DNA of 64,000 bases from Virgibacillus salexigens (GCF_014905415.1 NZ_BNEO01000008.1:1-64000), one strand, 5' to 3'. Positions 25,908 through 35,343 are shown, counted from the stretch's first letter. Translations and numbers: made by a program. Notes: generated from the letters alone by a model not told the origin.

Positions 25908-27029
25908 TTATTCTTCTTTAAAACCATTTTTTATAAAGTTTCCAAGGTCGTTAAGTACCCCGATATCTTTAAAAATAACACCGATAATCAAGATCAGTGG
26001 ACCTAGGAATATACCTACACCACCAAATATTTGCAGCCCTACAAATAGTGAAATTAGAATAGCCAGGGCATGGAGATTCAAGCTCGTCGATAATATTTTG
26101 GGTTCAATAATTTGTCGAACTGCTGCGGTGATTCCGTATAGTAAACCTAATCCAATGCCCATTCCTATATCTCCGGTAAACAACATATACACCGCCCAAG
26201 GAATCAAGATTGTACCAGAACCTAAATAGGGAATGATTTCTGCAATGCCAACGATAATTGCGATTGTCAAAGCGTGTTCAGCTTTTATTATTAACAGCCC
26301 AATGAAAACAATAAAAGAAGCGATAAACATTAAAATTATTTGTGCTCGAATAAATCCAAATACACGATGTTTAAGAATATTCCAGAATGAAGTTGCTTTT
26401 TCCATTATCGATGTAGGAATGCTTTGATGAGCGCGATAGAAAATACGTTCCCAATCCTTTCCGATAAAATAAAATGCAATAAATATAAATAAAATAGCAA
26501 GCAAAAAGGAAGGGACAATTATAAACAATTGTGTTAATCCATCAACTATGCTGCTGCCTATTTGGGTTAACGAAGCTGCTAAACGGTTCCCTAATGATGC
26601 GATGCTGTCCTGAAGTTGGGCTTGTTGTTTAGGTGTAAACACATCCATCGCATTTCCAATTTTTTGCCATAATGGAAAAATAGAATCATTAAAGAAATGC
26701 TGTGCCTGTGTAGATGTTGTTTGAATCCATTGTGGAAGCACTTCAGAAATTCTTCTTACTCCAAAGATGATTAAGAAAACAATTCCGGTAATTGCACCAA
26801 ACAAAACTGCTAAACTGATTAGTAAAACAACAAATACGGCCAATCCATTAGGAACGCGTACTTTAGAACGGATCAACCGAACCAGCGGATAGAACATCCA
26901 AACGAGAAGAGCAGCTATCCAAAAAGGGTAGGATACTTTAAATATCCACGTAGCAACCCAAGAAAGTGAAAGTATAGAAAGAAGAACGATTGTAAATCGT
27001 AATATAATCATCGCATGGTCTCTTGTCAT
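25908..27029 (-). CDS. ytvI: AI-2E/PerM family membrane protein, YtvI-like
   Basis: 373 residues. Three N-terminal helices, a large polar region (about 95-155) and a five-helix C-terminal block with GIAEIIPYLGSGTILIPWAVYML and LGLLYGITAAVRQIIEPKILSTSLNLHALAILISLFVGLQIFGGVGIFLGPL, the PerM/AI-2E signature. The size and N terminus fit the sporulation protein YtvI of bacilli. The family exports small molecules or ions; YtvI's own role is not well defined. Monocistronic; start ATG with AAGGCGGG upstream on the minus strand. Confidence 0.75.
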   Translation of the reverse strand: MTRDHAMIILRFTIVLLSILSLSWVATWIFKVSYPFWIAALLVWMFYPLVRLIRSKVRVPNGLAVFVVLLISLAVLFGAITGIVFLIIFGVRRISEVLPQWIQTTSTQAQHFFNDSIFPLWQKIGNAMDVFTPKQQAQLQDSIASLGNRLAASLTQIGSSIVDGLTQLFIIVPSFLLAILFIFIAFYFIGKDWERIFYRAHQSIPTSIMEKATSFWNILKHRVFGFIRAQIILMFIASFIVFIGLLIIKAEHALTIAIIVGIAEIIPYLGSGTILIPWAVYMLFTGDIGMGIGLGLLYGITAAVRQIIEPKILSTSLNLHALAILISLFVGLQIFGGVGIFLGPLILIIGVIFKDIGVLNDLGNFIKNGFKEE

Positions 27030-27204
27030 GATATGCCCGCCTTACATAGTAAATTCATTGATGTATACTATGATATCAGATAATTGGTTTGTAGAATATT
27101 TTCAAGTTCGTAAGGGAAATTATTTAAGAACAGGTGTATGATTGGTATACTACGATAATAAAATTTAATGGTCAATATCTAACGAAGTAAGGAATGATGA
27201 ATCA

Positions 27205-27855
27205 TTGGCACAAACACATATATTTACGAAAGGTGAGGAAATAGCAAATGCGATAACACATGGCATAGGCGCATTATTAAGTATAGCAGCTTTAATTGTG
27301 CTTATTGTATATTCATCCTTATATGGTACGGCATGGCATGTTGTTAGCTTTACAATATTTGGTACGACGATGGTGATTCTTTATTTCTCATCGACCCTCG
27401 TCCATGCCTTCCCACCAGGAAAAGCGAAAGATCTGTTTGAAATCTTTGATCATTCATCCATATATTTGTTTATTGCGGGTACGTATACACCATTTACTTT
27501 TCTAGTCATTCAAGGAACTTTAGGTTGGACAATGTTTGGCATTGTTTGGGGACTTGCAATTGCTGGAACCGTATTTAAAGCATACTTTGTAAAAAAGTAT
27601 TTGTTTACTTCAACCATGCTTTACATTGCTATGGGGTGGATGGTGACATTGGGTTGGAATCAGATCATTGAGAATTTACATCCGGGTGGGGTAAAACTGC
27701 TAGTTGCTGGAGGTCTCTGTTATACGTTTGGGGCTGTCTTTTATGTTTGGAGAGGATTTAGTTATCACCATGCAGTTTGGCATCTATTCGTTATTGCTGG
27801 AACAACAGCTCATTTCTTTTGTGTATTACTCTATTTATTGCCAATAAATAGTTGA
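27205..27855 (+). CDS. trhA: Hemolysin III / PAQR family membrane protein
   Basis: 216 residues, seven helices. The PAQR hydrolase-type ligand set is visible: EEIANAITHG at the N terminus, SSTLVHAF at the end of helix 2, DHSSIYLFIAGTYTPF, and HHAVWHLFVIAGTTAHFF in the last helix. Bacterial members are called hemolysin III or TrhA and affect membrane energetics/lipid homeostasis; haemolysis is not implied. The start is TTG 27205 after AAGGAATGATG. It is divergent from ytvI. Confidence 0.85.
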   Translation: MAQTHIFTKGEEIANAITHGIGALLSIAALIVLIVYSSLYGTAWHVVSFTIFGTTMVILYFSSTLVHAFPPGKAKDLFEIFDHSSIYLFIAGTYTPFTFLVIQGTLGWTMFGIVWGLAIAGTVFKAYFVKKYLFTSTMLYIAMGWMVTLGWNQIIENLHPGGVKLLVAGGLCYTFGAVFYVWRGFSYHHAVWHLFVIAGTTAHFFCVLLYLLPINS

Positions 27856-28039
27856 AGAAGAATGGAAGGGGTATAATAAAGCAAGAAAATTTTTATATAC
27901 GATGTACGATGTAAGTAACTTCTTCTAAATAGAAATCTATTGCCTTAAACCTGACTAAGGAATGGATCCATGCTGTAAGTGTTGCTTGACGTATAAATAG
28001 GTAATAGAATGAAAATAAAAACAGAAAGAAGTGAGATAC

Positions 28040-28417
28040 ATGCTTACAGAAGCAGAGATGAAAGCAAATATGCAACGTTACTTAGATGGTTTCAATAAAA
28101 ATGATCCTGAGAAGGTAATCTCCCTTTTCGCAGCGGATGCTCAGGTAGAAGACCCCGTAGGAAGTGAGAAACTAATCGGAAAAGGTAGCCTCGCAGATTT
28201 TTTTCGCCAGTCAGTAGCTTCCGTTAAGCAATTAAAATTAGAAGCTCCGATTCGGGGTTCACATGGTAATTCTGCAGCGATGGCTTTTAGCATTCATGTA
28301 GAAAAGGAGGGAATAAAGACCATTATTCATTGTATTGATGTCATGACTTTTAATGATGCAGGAAAAATAATTGATATGAAAGCATATTGGGGACCAGAAG
28401 ACGCTCAACAATTGTAA
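28040..28417 (+). CDS. Ketosteroid-isomerase-like SnoaL/NTF2 enzyme
   Basis: 125 residues with the NTF2-like cone fold. Unusually for an anonymous SnoaL protein, all three catalytic positions of ketosteroid isomerase are present at nearly the same numbers: Tyr14 (MQRYLDGFN), Asp38 (QVEDPVGSE) and Asp100 (HCIDVMTF). In KSI these shift a double bond in 3-oxo-delta5-steroids through a dienolate. A steroid role in this bacterium is unlikely, but a similar isomerisation is plausible. Start ATG 28040 follows AGAAAGAAGTGAG. Monocistronic. Confidence 0.8.
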   Translation: MLTEAEMKANMQRYLDGFNKNDPEKVISLFAADAQVEDPVGSEKLIGKGSLADFFRQSVASVKQLKLEAPIRGSHGNSAAMAFSIHVEKEGIKTIIHCIDVMTFNDAGKIIDMKAYWGPEDAQQL

Positions 28418-28646
28418 TTGATGATTTTAAACAAACAGCAATATGATGCGTAACGAGAAAATCAATACTTTAATCTAGGATAGATATTGTAATATGGCTT
28501 TCCAACTAGCTTTGGGATACCTCTATTATCATTATAAATAATATGTCTAAAGGAAGGATATCAATAATAGTATAAAGTAGGAGGAAGGTAAGACGTGAAA
28601 AACGCCCTTCTACTGAATCGCACAAGTTATTTAAGGGGTAATCATC

Positions 28647-29459
28647 ATGGCTATTATTAGGGTGCTACGTGAACTGTTGAGCCGTTATTTTTCTTTTAAG
28701 GTATATGATCTGTCTGCACAAATGGCCTATTATCTTCTGTTGTCTATTTTTCCATTTCTAATCGTAATCTATTCTTTACTTCCATATCTTCCATTAAGTG
28801 AAGATTATATTATTGAATTGATTCGGCCATTTGCACCACAAGGGACATATAGTCTTATTGAGGGGACGGTATCAAATATATTAGCAAATCAGCAAATGGC
28901 TTCACTTAGTCTCTTAATTAGTGTTTGGCTGTCTTCCATGGGCGTACAATGTATGAAACGAATCTTCAATGATATCTATGCTATTGAAGAAAAAGAACCT
29001 TTCCTTAAGCAAATTGTAGAAGGTCTTTTATTAACAATCGGATTAATGTTTGCTATTTTATTCACGGTTGTCATTCCTGTTGTTGAACGTATCATGCGTC
29101 AATATTTGCAGGATGTTCATTTTATGGAACGATTTCAAGGATATTGGTTTGTCATTCAATGGGGAGTAGGGAGTGTATTTATTCTCATTTTCTTCATTGG
29201 TTTATACTATTTTGCCCCAAACCTTATATTAAGAGTAAGGCAAGTGTTGCCAGGAGCAATATTTTCAACGATCGGCTGGCAAGTTGTCTCTATTATATTT
29301 TCTACTGTTGTCAGTCATAATAATTATTCGGCTTTTTATGGGCAGTTAGGGAGCATTGTTATTTTAATGCTTTGGTTTTATTTTTCTGCAATGATCATAA
29401 TTACTGGTGGATTGCTGAATACGATTATTTATCCAGTAACCTCCAGCGATCGAATTTGA
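28647..29459 (+). CDS. YihY/BrkB family membrane protein
   Basis: 270 residues, six helices. The family pattern is visible: DLSAQMAYYLLLSIFPFLIVIYSLLPYLP near the N terminus, SLLISVWLSSMGVQCMKRIFNDIY in the middle, and YYFAPNLILRVRQVLPGAIFSTIGWQVVSIIFSTVVSHNNYSAFYGQLGSIVILMLWFYFSAMIII. Formerly called RNase BN or virulence factor BrkB; the real function is unknown, perhaps an exporter. Start ATG follows AAGGGGTAATC. Confidence 0.85.
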   Translation: MAIIRVLRELLSRYFSFKVYDLSAQMAYYLLLSIFPFLIVIYSLLPYLPLSEDYIIELIRPFAPQGTYSLIEGTVSNILANQQMASLSLLISVWLSSMGVQCMKRIFNDIYAIEEKEPFLKQIVEGLLLTIGLMFAILFTVVIPVVERIMRQYLQDVHFMERFQGYWFVIQWGVGSVFILIFFIGLYYFAPNLILRVRQVLPGAIFSTIGWQVVSIIFSTVVSHNNYSAFYGQLGSIVILMLWFYFSAMIIITGGLLNTIIYPVTSSDRI

Positions 29460-29534
29460 TACTGAACTTCGGATAAGTAATCATAAGCTATGTATGCATT
29501 CAACTATAAAATGCGCGTACAAATTCTGAAACTT

Positions 29535-29570
29535 CCCCATTAGGTGTACGTAGTCTAATGGGGTTTTTTA
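29535..29570 (+). terminator. Intrinsic terminator
   Basis: CCCCATTAG and CTAATGGGG with an 11-base loop, then T6, downstream of the BrkB-like gene. Confidence 0.9.
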
Positions 29571-29727
29571 GGTTAAAAATAACATCATGATATTTGAATC
29601 TTGAGCCATATTGTTGAGGAAATGGATGTGGCATTGAAAAATTTACAGTTGTTCATACTTACGGTTTACAAGAACGAAGCCAGTTAGTTATATTAAAAGT
29701 AAGATTTGGAATAGGGGGGAAAGAGAA

Positions 29728-30243
29728 TTGAAAATGGATGTGAGATACCCAATTGGTAAATTACAGGTTCCTGAAAAGGTAACATTTGAAAACATTAAAG
29801 AATGGTTAAAGCAAATCGAAACATACACGATTCGATTAGGGGATACTGTCAACGCATTAAGTGATGAGGAATTAAGCAAAACGTATCGTGATGGTAGCTG
29901 GACAGTTCGACAACTTGTTCATCATATTGCTGATTCTCAGTTGAACATGTACCAGCGTTTGAAGCTGGCTTTAACAGATGAGAGTCCAACAGTACCAGCC
30001 TTTGATGAAGAAAAATGGGCTATTCAACCGGATACAAAGCTTCCCGTAGAATGTTCTATAAAAATGTTGGAAGGTATCAATGAGCGCATCGTATCTTTGG
30101 GTCATCGTTTAACTAAAGAGCAGTTAGATCGAGCTTTTGTTCATCAGATGAATGGTAAAATAACAGTTGCAACAAAGGTTGCAAAATTAGCTTGGCATGA
30201 AGAGCATCACTTGGCCCATATAAAAATCGCATTATCAAAATAG
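29728..30243 (+). CDS. yfiT: YfiT-type DinB-fold bacillithiol transferase
   Basis: 171 residues with the DinB four-helix fold of the YfiT/BstA group: MDVRYPIGKLQVPEKV at the N terminus, WTVRQLVHHIADSQLNMYQRLKLAL (first metal His) and LAWHEEHHLAHIKIAL (second and third His at the C terminus). These enzymes attach bacillithiol to electrophiles in a metal-dependent way. Start TTG 29728 (ATG 29734 also possible) follows GGGGGGAAAGAG. A terminator follows directly. Confidence 0.85.
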   Translation: MKMDVRYPIGKLQVPEKVTFENIKEWLKQIETYTIRLGDTVNALSDEELSKTYRDGSWTVRQLVHHIADSQLNMYQRLKLALTDESPTVPAFDEEKWAIQPDTKLPVECSIKMLEGINERIVSLGHRLTKEQLDRAFVHQMNGKITVATKVAKLAWHEEHHLAHIKIALSK

Positions 30244-30253
30244 CATCTTAGTT

Positions 30254-30290
30254 AAAAATTGGTTTATCAAACTTGATAAGCCAATTTTTA
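30254..30290 (+). terminator. Intrinsic terminator
   Basis: AAAATTGGTTTATCAA and TTGATAAGCCAATTTT pair with one G-U, two-base plus loop, followed by T, ten bases after the yfiT-like gene. Confidence 0.8.
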
Positions 30291-30343
30291 AAATGGGGAA
30301 AGAAAACAGTAGTTCTATTCAATGTCCTTGAAGGGGTGTATGT

Positions 30344-30874
30344 ATGCGAAAGTTGTTTGTTTTACTTTGTTATTCTGGTGCTCTTCTATTTTTAGTTAGT
30401 GCTTGTGGAAACACAGACGAGGATGCTTCAGATTCTACAAATACTGCAGTGGGGCTTGGTCAGCGTTTTATTGAAGAATTATATAGTGTTGACAACTCTA
30501 GTTTTGATTATAATGGTATGACTGCTGAATCACTTATTCATGCTCAAAACGAATTTTCATCTTATTTTACAGAAAAGGAATTTGAAGAACTAGCAAACAA
30601 ACGATTTTTTTTAATGCCATTAGAGGCGGCAAGCAATCAAAATAATACCATTTCCGTTCAAAATATTGAATTCGAAAAAACTGGCGGTGATCCAGAAGAA
30701 AGTAATTCACTTGATTTTGATCATTCCTTCACGTTGATATTTAAGGATCAAGAAGGAAACGAACAAGATAAGGTGAAGATTGAGGGGCAGATGACTGTTA
30801 TAGATACAGAGAATGGATTAAAAATAGATAGATACCATGATAGTGAAATTCCTATTGAGAAGCTAAACCATTAA
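30344..30874 (+). CDS. Lipoprotein of unknown function (176 aa)
   Basis: A lipoprotein signal peptide ends in FLVSAC (Cys about residue 21), then an acidic Thr/Ser/Asp linker, then an extracytoplasmic domain (about 40-175) of mixed alpha-beta character with GLGQRFIEELYSVDNSSFDYNG and a beta-rich C-terminal half. It resembles Cys-anchored NTF2-like substrate-binding lipoproteins of bacilli, but no family is assigned. ATG follows AAGGGGTGT. Confidence 0.75.
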   Translation: MRKLFVLLCYSGALLFLVSACGNTDEDASDSTNTAVGLGQRFIEELYSVDNSSFDYNGMTAESLIHAQNEFSSYFTEKEFEELANKRFFLMPLEAASNQNNTISVQNIEFEKTGGDPEESNSLDFDHSFTLIFKDQEGNEQDKVKIEGQMTVIDTENGLKIDRYHDSEIPIEKLNH

Positions 30875-31031
30875 AGTTGCCATTATTGTGATAAATATCG
30901 GTGAGTTATAATGACACCAGATAAACCAGATAAGGACATAAATAGAGGGATCTTAATGATATAAATAGAAATTAGTAATAAAATTTACTAATAAGTTCTG
31001 TGTACCTTTATTATGGAGGAGATGAAATATA

Positions 31032-31514
31032 TTGCAGGTTCAAGATGTTCTATTGGATCAGTTTTTAGCAAATGCCAATGACCCAAGCTGGTACCTTCCA
31101 TTTACAGGATCAGTTCAAAATTTATCAGAGGAAGAAGCATTTTGGAGGCCTACTGAAGATAGTCATAGTATCGCTGAAATTGTACAGCATTTAATCTACT
31201 GGAATGAAACATGGCAAATAAGATACCAAAAATCAGATTTTAAAGCTGTTCCGTCTATGGAAGATAACAGTAAAAGCTTTATTGTTCCAGATCACAAAAT
31301 GTTTCATGAATTAAGTGGGGAATTATTAGAGGTACTGTTACAATGGCAAGGTCTGCTTACAGAAAAACAACTCGAGAGGGATGTAAAGGGATTCCCTGTA
31401 TCCGCTAAATGGTATGAGTTACTTGGAAATGCGATTACTCATAATGCCTATCATATTGGTCAAATTGTTTATATACGGAAGTTGCAAAAAGGTTGGAAGC
31501 GTAGTGATAAGTAA
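31032..31514 (+). CDS. DinB superfamily protein
   Basis: 160 residues, four-helix DinB fold: QDVLLDQFLANANDPSWYLPFTGSVQNLSEEEAFWRP, IAEIVQHLIYWNETW (metal His) and ITHNAYHIGQIVYIRKLQ (paired His near the C terminus). Members are thiol-S-transferases or uncharacterised metal enzymes. TTG start 31032 follows TGGAGGAGATG. It is one of two DinB-fold genes within 2 kb; the other is yfiT-like at 29728. Confidence 0.85.
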   Translation: MQVQDVLLDQFLANANDPSWYLPFTGSVQNLSEEEAFWRPTEDSHSIAEIVQHLIYWNETWQIRYQKSDFKAVPSMEDNSKSFIVPDHKMFHELSGELLEVLLQWQGLLTEKQLERDVKGFPVSAKWYELLGNAITHNAYHIGQIVYIRKLQKGWKRSDK

Positions 31515-31676
31515 TTTTATTAATTCTTCTACTAGTGGGGGTAGCAATTAGGCCATTTCATCTATTTTAGCGTATCCATCTTGAGACGGAGTGATTACTA
31601 CAACTTAAGTTTATTGTTCAAGCTTTTTATTTAGGATATATTCAACTTAAAAAGAATATATAGAGAAGGTAATCAT

Positions 31677-32657
31677 ATGAAGAAGAAAAATAAAATGAGT
31701 CTCTTGAAAATGATTGGATTTTTTTTGCTATTCATCATTTTAATCAGTCTATTATGGTTCATTTCCCATCAGGCAATGAACATATATGAAAAAAATTATT
31801 ATCCTCCCATTGGTCAATTAGTCCGAGTGGACGGAGATCGAATGCATGTCTATACGAAGGGGGAAGGGGAAAACACAATTGTGTTGCTGCCCGGTCTGGG
31901 GACAACTGCTCCTGCATTAGATTTCGAGCCATTGGTAGATGAAATATCTAAACAGCATAGGGTTGTAATCGTAGAACCATTTGGATATGGGTGGAGTGAT
32001 ATAACGAACAAAGAACGAACTGTAGAAAATATAGTGGAAGAGATTAGGTTCGCTTTGCAAAAAGCGAATATAGAAGGTCCATATATATTAATGCCTCACT
32101 CTATTTCAGGGATTTATAGTGTGTATTATTCAAATAAATATCCGGACGAGATCGAAGCAGTAATTGGAATCGATGCTACTTTGCCGAAAGCAACAGCGTA
32201 TTTTAATGAAGATCTACCTGCAATGCCTAGTATTATGAGATATGTTGCACCGACAGGAGTGGCAAGGTTATTATTATATATCGAAGCAGATGCTTATCTT
32301 CCTTTAGCGGAGACCGGAACATACACCGAAGAAAACCTACAGAAAACGAAAGTAATATCTGCTTGGAAGGCTTATAACAAGAACGTTGTTGATGAAGCAA
32401 ATGAACTAAATAATAATATTGATAAAACAGATAATTTGTCATTCCCGATAGATATGCCAGTTTTATTTTTTACTACTAAAAAAGATAACGTAAATGATGA
32501 AGGCAAATCAAATGTAACCTTTTATCAATCCCAGTTAACAAAATGTCCTTTGAGTAAAATAGTCACTATAGAAGGGCATCATTATCTTCACTGGACTCAC
32601 TATAAAGAGATGAGCGTTGAAGTAAACGAGTTCACAGAATCATTTAATGATAAGTAA
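31677..32657 (+). CDS. Membrane-anchored alpha/beta hydrolase
   Basis: 326 residues. One N-terminal helix (about 12-30) anchors an outward-facing alpha/beta hydrolase: oxyanion segment LLPGLGTT (71-77), PFGYGWS, nucleophile Ser142 in the elbow PHSISG, and the terminal catalytic His in EGHHYLHW. The elbow departs from the usual GxSxG (P and S replace the two Gly). The acid residue is not certain. Substrate unknown. ATG follows AGAAGGTAATC. Monocistronic. Confidence 0.8.
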   Translation: MKKKNKMSLLKMIGFFLLFIILISLLWFISHQAMNIYEKNYYPPIGQLVRVDGDRMHVYTKGEGENTIVLLPGLGTTAPALDFEPLVDEISKQHRVVIVEPFGYGWSDITNKERTVENIVEEIRFALQKANIEGPYILMPHSISGIYSVYYSNKYPDEIEAVIGIDATLPKATAYFNEDLPAMPSIMRYVAPTGVARLLLYIEADAYLPLAETGTYTEENLQKTKVISAWKAYNKNVVDEANELNNNIDKTDNLSFPIDMPVLFFTTKKDNVNDEGKSNVTFYQSQLTKCPLSKIVTIEGHHYLHWTHYKEMSVEVNEFTESFNDK

Positions 32658-32885
32658 GTATTATCTTAGGGGCTTTCCTTCAGAAATGTCTTCCAAATGA
32701 TCTGCACCTGTTTAGAATTGTAAGATTGTTGAAGAACACAAGAATGATTTATTATTATATAAATGTTTGGTACTATAAAACCATGAAAATAACTATGTTG
32801 ATGTTATTTCTGCCTAAACAAACGTTAAATTATTTGAAGTAGTAGAGAATAGCCAGACGTCAGATTGAAGGTCAGGGAGGATAAT

Positions 32886-33365
32886 ATGATGAATCAACTT
32901 GGAACACTACATGGGTCAAATGGCCGTTATGCTATAAGATTTAAACGTTTTTTCTTTTATCAACCGAAAGAAGTTTTCCGTGTCATTACGAATCCCAGTT
33001 ACTTCTCCCAATGGTACCCTTTTGCAACAGGGGAGATGAACCTTAGATTAGGAGGTAAGATTGCCTTTGATGATGGTGAAGGGACGACATATGAAGGTAT
33101 CATAACAGAATTAAAGAACCCCCATACTTTTGAGTTCCGTGAAGTTGATGATCTTATACGAATCTCATTACTGGAAGAGGATGAAGGATGCCAAATGGTC
33201 TTCACCCACATTTTCGATGATAAGGAAATGGCAATGTATATTGCTGCAGGATGGCATAGATGTCTGGATGCACTTCAACAAATAGTTAACAGACAACCAG
33301 TTGAATGGAAAGATAATTCAGCTGAGTTAAGGAAATTATATCGAGAAGCATTTGATAGATTTTGA
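32886..33365 (+). CDS. SRPBCC / AHSA1-domain protein
   Basis: 159 residues from ATG 32886 (CAGGGAGG upstream). START-like fold: FKRFFFYQPKEVFRVITNPSYFSQWYPFATGEMNLRLGGKIAFDDGEGTTYEGIITELKNPHTFEFREVDDLIRISLLEEDEGCQMVFTHIFDD. AHSA1-type SRPBCC proteins bind hydrophobic ligands; specific ligand unknown. The C-terminal LRKLYREAFDRF helix is typical. It is followed by a hairpin of the repeat family seen at the left end. Confidence 0.8.
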   Translation: MMNQLGTLHGSNGRYAIRFKRFFFYQPKEVFRVITNPSYFSQWYPFATGEMNLRLGGKIAFDDGEGTTYEGIITELKNPHTFEFREVDDLIRISLLEEDEGCQMVFTHIFDDKEMAMYIAAGWHRCLDALQQIVNRQPVEWKDNSAELRKLYREAFDRF

Positions 33366-33410
33366 TAAATAGTATAGAAAAATCGTTATAGGAAGTTTCA
33401 TTCTATATAA

Positions 33411-33444
33411 GGGCGCAATTCCAGAATATGAATTGTGCTCTTTT
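33411..33444. repeat. Hairpin repeat of the left-end family, acting as a possible terminator
   Basis: GGGCGCAATTC (33411-33421) pairs imperfectly with GAATTGTGCTC (33430-33440), enclosing CAGAATAT, followed by TTTT. The GGGCGC-GAAT-GTGC order matches the repeats at 138-170 and 1517-1541, 30 kb away. The T-run suggests it can terminate the SRPBCC transcript. Confidence 0.5.
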
Positions 33445-33600
33445 ATATTAATATGTTCTCATATAATAGAGGGGGATTTATTTCGTAGTGATAATCAAAA
33501 TGAAACAAATATAACTAAAAGTCTAGTATGAAGAATATTTCAAAAGTCTGCTGAAGAGCTGCTAAATATCCCAATTTTCTTATACAGTAAGCGAGGGTTT

Positions 33601-34128
33601 TTGAAAGTGAAACATTATATATTTGTAAGCTTAGTAACGTGGTTGTGTTTCGGTTTAATACTATCTGCCTGTAAAAATCAAGAAGACTCTAACAATGATT
33701 ACTTGTTACTAATGGGTGAAAGTGAAAGCTGGAACTTAAATAGTTATGAAATTGAGATAACACAAAAGGAGTTTAAAGCAGGCCATGGAACACTAAAAAT
33801 GAAAAATAACAAAGAATACAATACAGATTCTTTTCAATTCGAAACACATGCTATCATTAATGACGAAGATAAAACGGTTCATTCTGGTTCGGTATCAGGG
33901 TTAGGGATTGACATAGCAGAAAAAACCACGGGAACCATTGAAGGTGGTACATACCTAAAGGAAAATGGGGAACTTATTTCACTTGACGACGTCAATGATA
34001 TATATATGATTATTGAGTGGTGGAATCCGATCAAAAACAGAAAGGTTAAAGAACGGATCGATTTATATCATTCAAAAAATAAATCTATTAGTTACAGCAA
34101 ACATGTTGAAAACAACGAGGGGGAGTAA
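33601..34128 (+). CDS. Putative lipoprotein (175 aa)
   Basis: A lipobox LILSAC (Cys about residue 24) after a hydrophobic leader, then a hydrophilic beta-rich domain with SYEIEITQKEFKAGHGTLKMKNNKEYNTDSFQFETHAII and an EGGTYLKENGEL turn. Not recognised. TTG start. The stop codon TAA (34126-34128) abuts the ATG of the next gene, so translation of the two is probably coupled. Confidence 0.7.
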   Translation: MKVKHYIFVSLVTWLCFGLILSACKNQEDSNNDYLLLMGESESWNLNSYEIEITQKEFKAGHGTLKMKNNKEYNTDSFQFETHAIINDEDKTVHSGSVSGLGIDIAEKTTGTIEGGTYLKENGELISLDDVNDIYMIIEWWNPIKNRKVKERIDLYHSKNKSISYSKHVENNEGE

Positions 34129-34722
34129 ATGGATCCGAATGATTTAAGAAGAATGAGGACCCAACAAATGGCTATTACAAATGGTTTATTAATCATTTTT
34201 CTAATGCTTCTTTTTGTTATTACCTGTATTATGGATGTATCACTTTTTGTATTTGTTGGTGTTTTCCTACTGATTCAATCAATTATGGACTTGTTAAAGG
34301 GGGAGTCTACAAACAAATTCATTCCTGTTTTTGAACAGATAACAATTTATGAGAAACAAAAGATGGGAAAAGAATGGCTTAAACAACGGAAAATGAGCTA
34401 TATATGGAATTTTATCCTCAGCAGTTTTATGTTTTTGCAATACTACTTTTACAGGAATTCGGAAGAGGTTCTATTTGAAGTAGATGTTACTTTTATGTTC
34501 ATAATCACCTTTACTGTTATTATTCTAGTAAACATTAGTCTCCTTCTACATTTCAGAAAAGTTGATAGAGCTAACTCAGAGGCAGATTTGCAAGGTTATA
34601 CATGGAAAACAATTCTTCTATCTATTGCTATAGGTGCTGTACTTGGGCTTTTATTATTTTTTATTATTCTATTTTATATCCATTCATCTATCTCATATTT
34701 TAGTATAAAAGGAACTAATTAA
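34129..34722 (+). CDS. Hypothetical integral membrane protein (197 aa)
   Basis: A short charged N terminus (DPNDLRRMRTQQM), then helices at about 18-36, 38-55, 88-105, 118-142 and 160-185, with a basic cytosolic loop (FEQITIYEKQKMGKEWLKQRKMSY) between the second and third. Not recognised. It starts directly at the lipoprotein stop, so it is likely a partner of that lipoprotein. Confidence 0.7.
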   Translation: MDPNDLRRMRTQQMAITNGLLIIFLMLLFVITCIMDVSLFVFVGVFLLIQSIMDLLKGESTNKFIPVFEQITIYEKQKMGKEWLKQRKMSYIWNFILSSFMFLQYYFYRNSEEVLFEVDVTFMFIITFTVIILVNISLLLHFRKVDRANSEADLQGYTWKTILLSIAIGAVLGLLLFFIILFYIHSSISYFSIKGTN

Positions 34723-34843
34723 AGTAACTGCTTGCTAATCCATGCTTAGACTGTCTAAATTAAATGGGCTTGTTTCTCAAATGCATAAATGTGCCTTTGT
34801 ATCATTAATTACAAAAAGTGACGAAGAAAAGGGAGGGGGAAAA

Positions 34844-35092
34844 ATGAGTACACATAAACTTTTAAATGTAATTGGTTTAGTAACAATAGTGTCAGTAATC
34901 ATTTATTTTATGGCTTATAACCACGAATATAGTAAAGATAAAATCATTTCAGGATTAATTTTTTACTTAGCAGCAACCGTGATTTATTTTTTATTTGTGT
35001 ATCTTTATCACAAAAGTAAACAGGGACAAAAACTCGTATTATATGGGTTAGGAATCATTACTTTGATTCTAATTTTTCTTATCTTAGGATGA
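34844..35092 (+). CDS. Small three-pass membrane protein (82 aa)
   Basis: ATG 34844 follows GGGAGGGGGA. Helices at about 7-23, 33-52 and 61-81, with KDKIISG and YHKSKQGQK loops. Not recognised. The stop TGA lies 33 bases before the next gene start and the pair looks co-transcribed with the two genes upstream. Confidence 0.65.
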   Translation: MSTHKLLNVIGLVTIVSVIIYFMAYNHEYSKDKIISGLIFYLAATVIYFLFVYLYHKSKQGQKLVLYGLGIITLILIFLILG

Positions 35093-35124
35093 TGAAATTC
35101 AAAGCTTTTAGGGGGAAAGACATT

Positions 35125-35310
35125 ATGTTTAAGAAAAGCTTGAGATTTAGTTTAATATATTTTGCCATATTAACTCTTTGGCAGTTATTTGAAAATAAAA
35201 AGGTTAATTGGTTTGATAATATAGGGATAGGTTTTACGATGTTTTTAATTCTTCTATTTTATAATTGGTCAAAAGTTCCTTATAAATGGAAGAAACGCAA
35301 AGAGGAATAA
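35125..35310 (+). CDS. Small two-pass membrane protein (61 aa)
   Basis: ATG 35125 is chosen for its AGGGGGAAAG site; ATG 35089 in the same frame would overlap the preceding stop. Two hydrophobic helices (about 8-21 and 33-48), basic ends (MFKKSLR and KWKKRKEE). Not recognised. Last gene of the four-gene membrane cluster. Confidence 0.6.
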   Translation: MFKKSLRFSLIYFAILTLWQLFENKKVNWFDNIGIGFTMFLILLFYNWSKVPYKWKKRKEE

Positions 35311-35343
35311 GTGCATCTGAAAAGAGGGGAAGCAGGAATAAGA

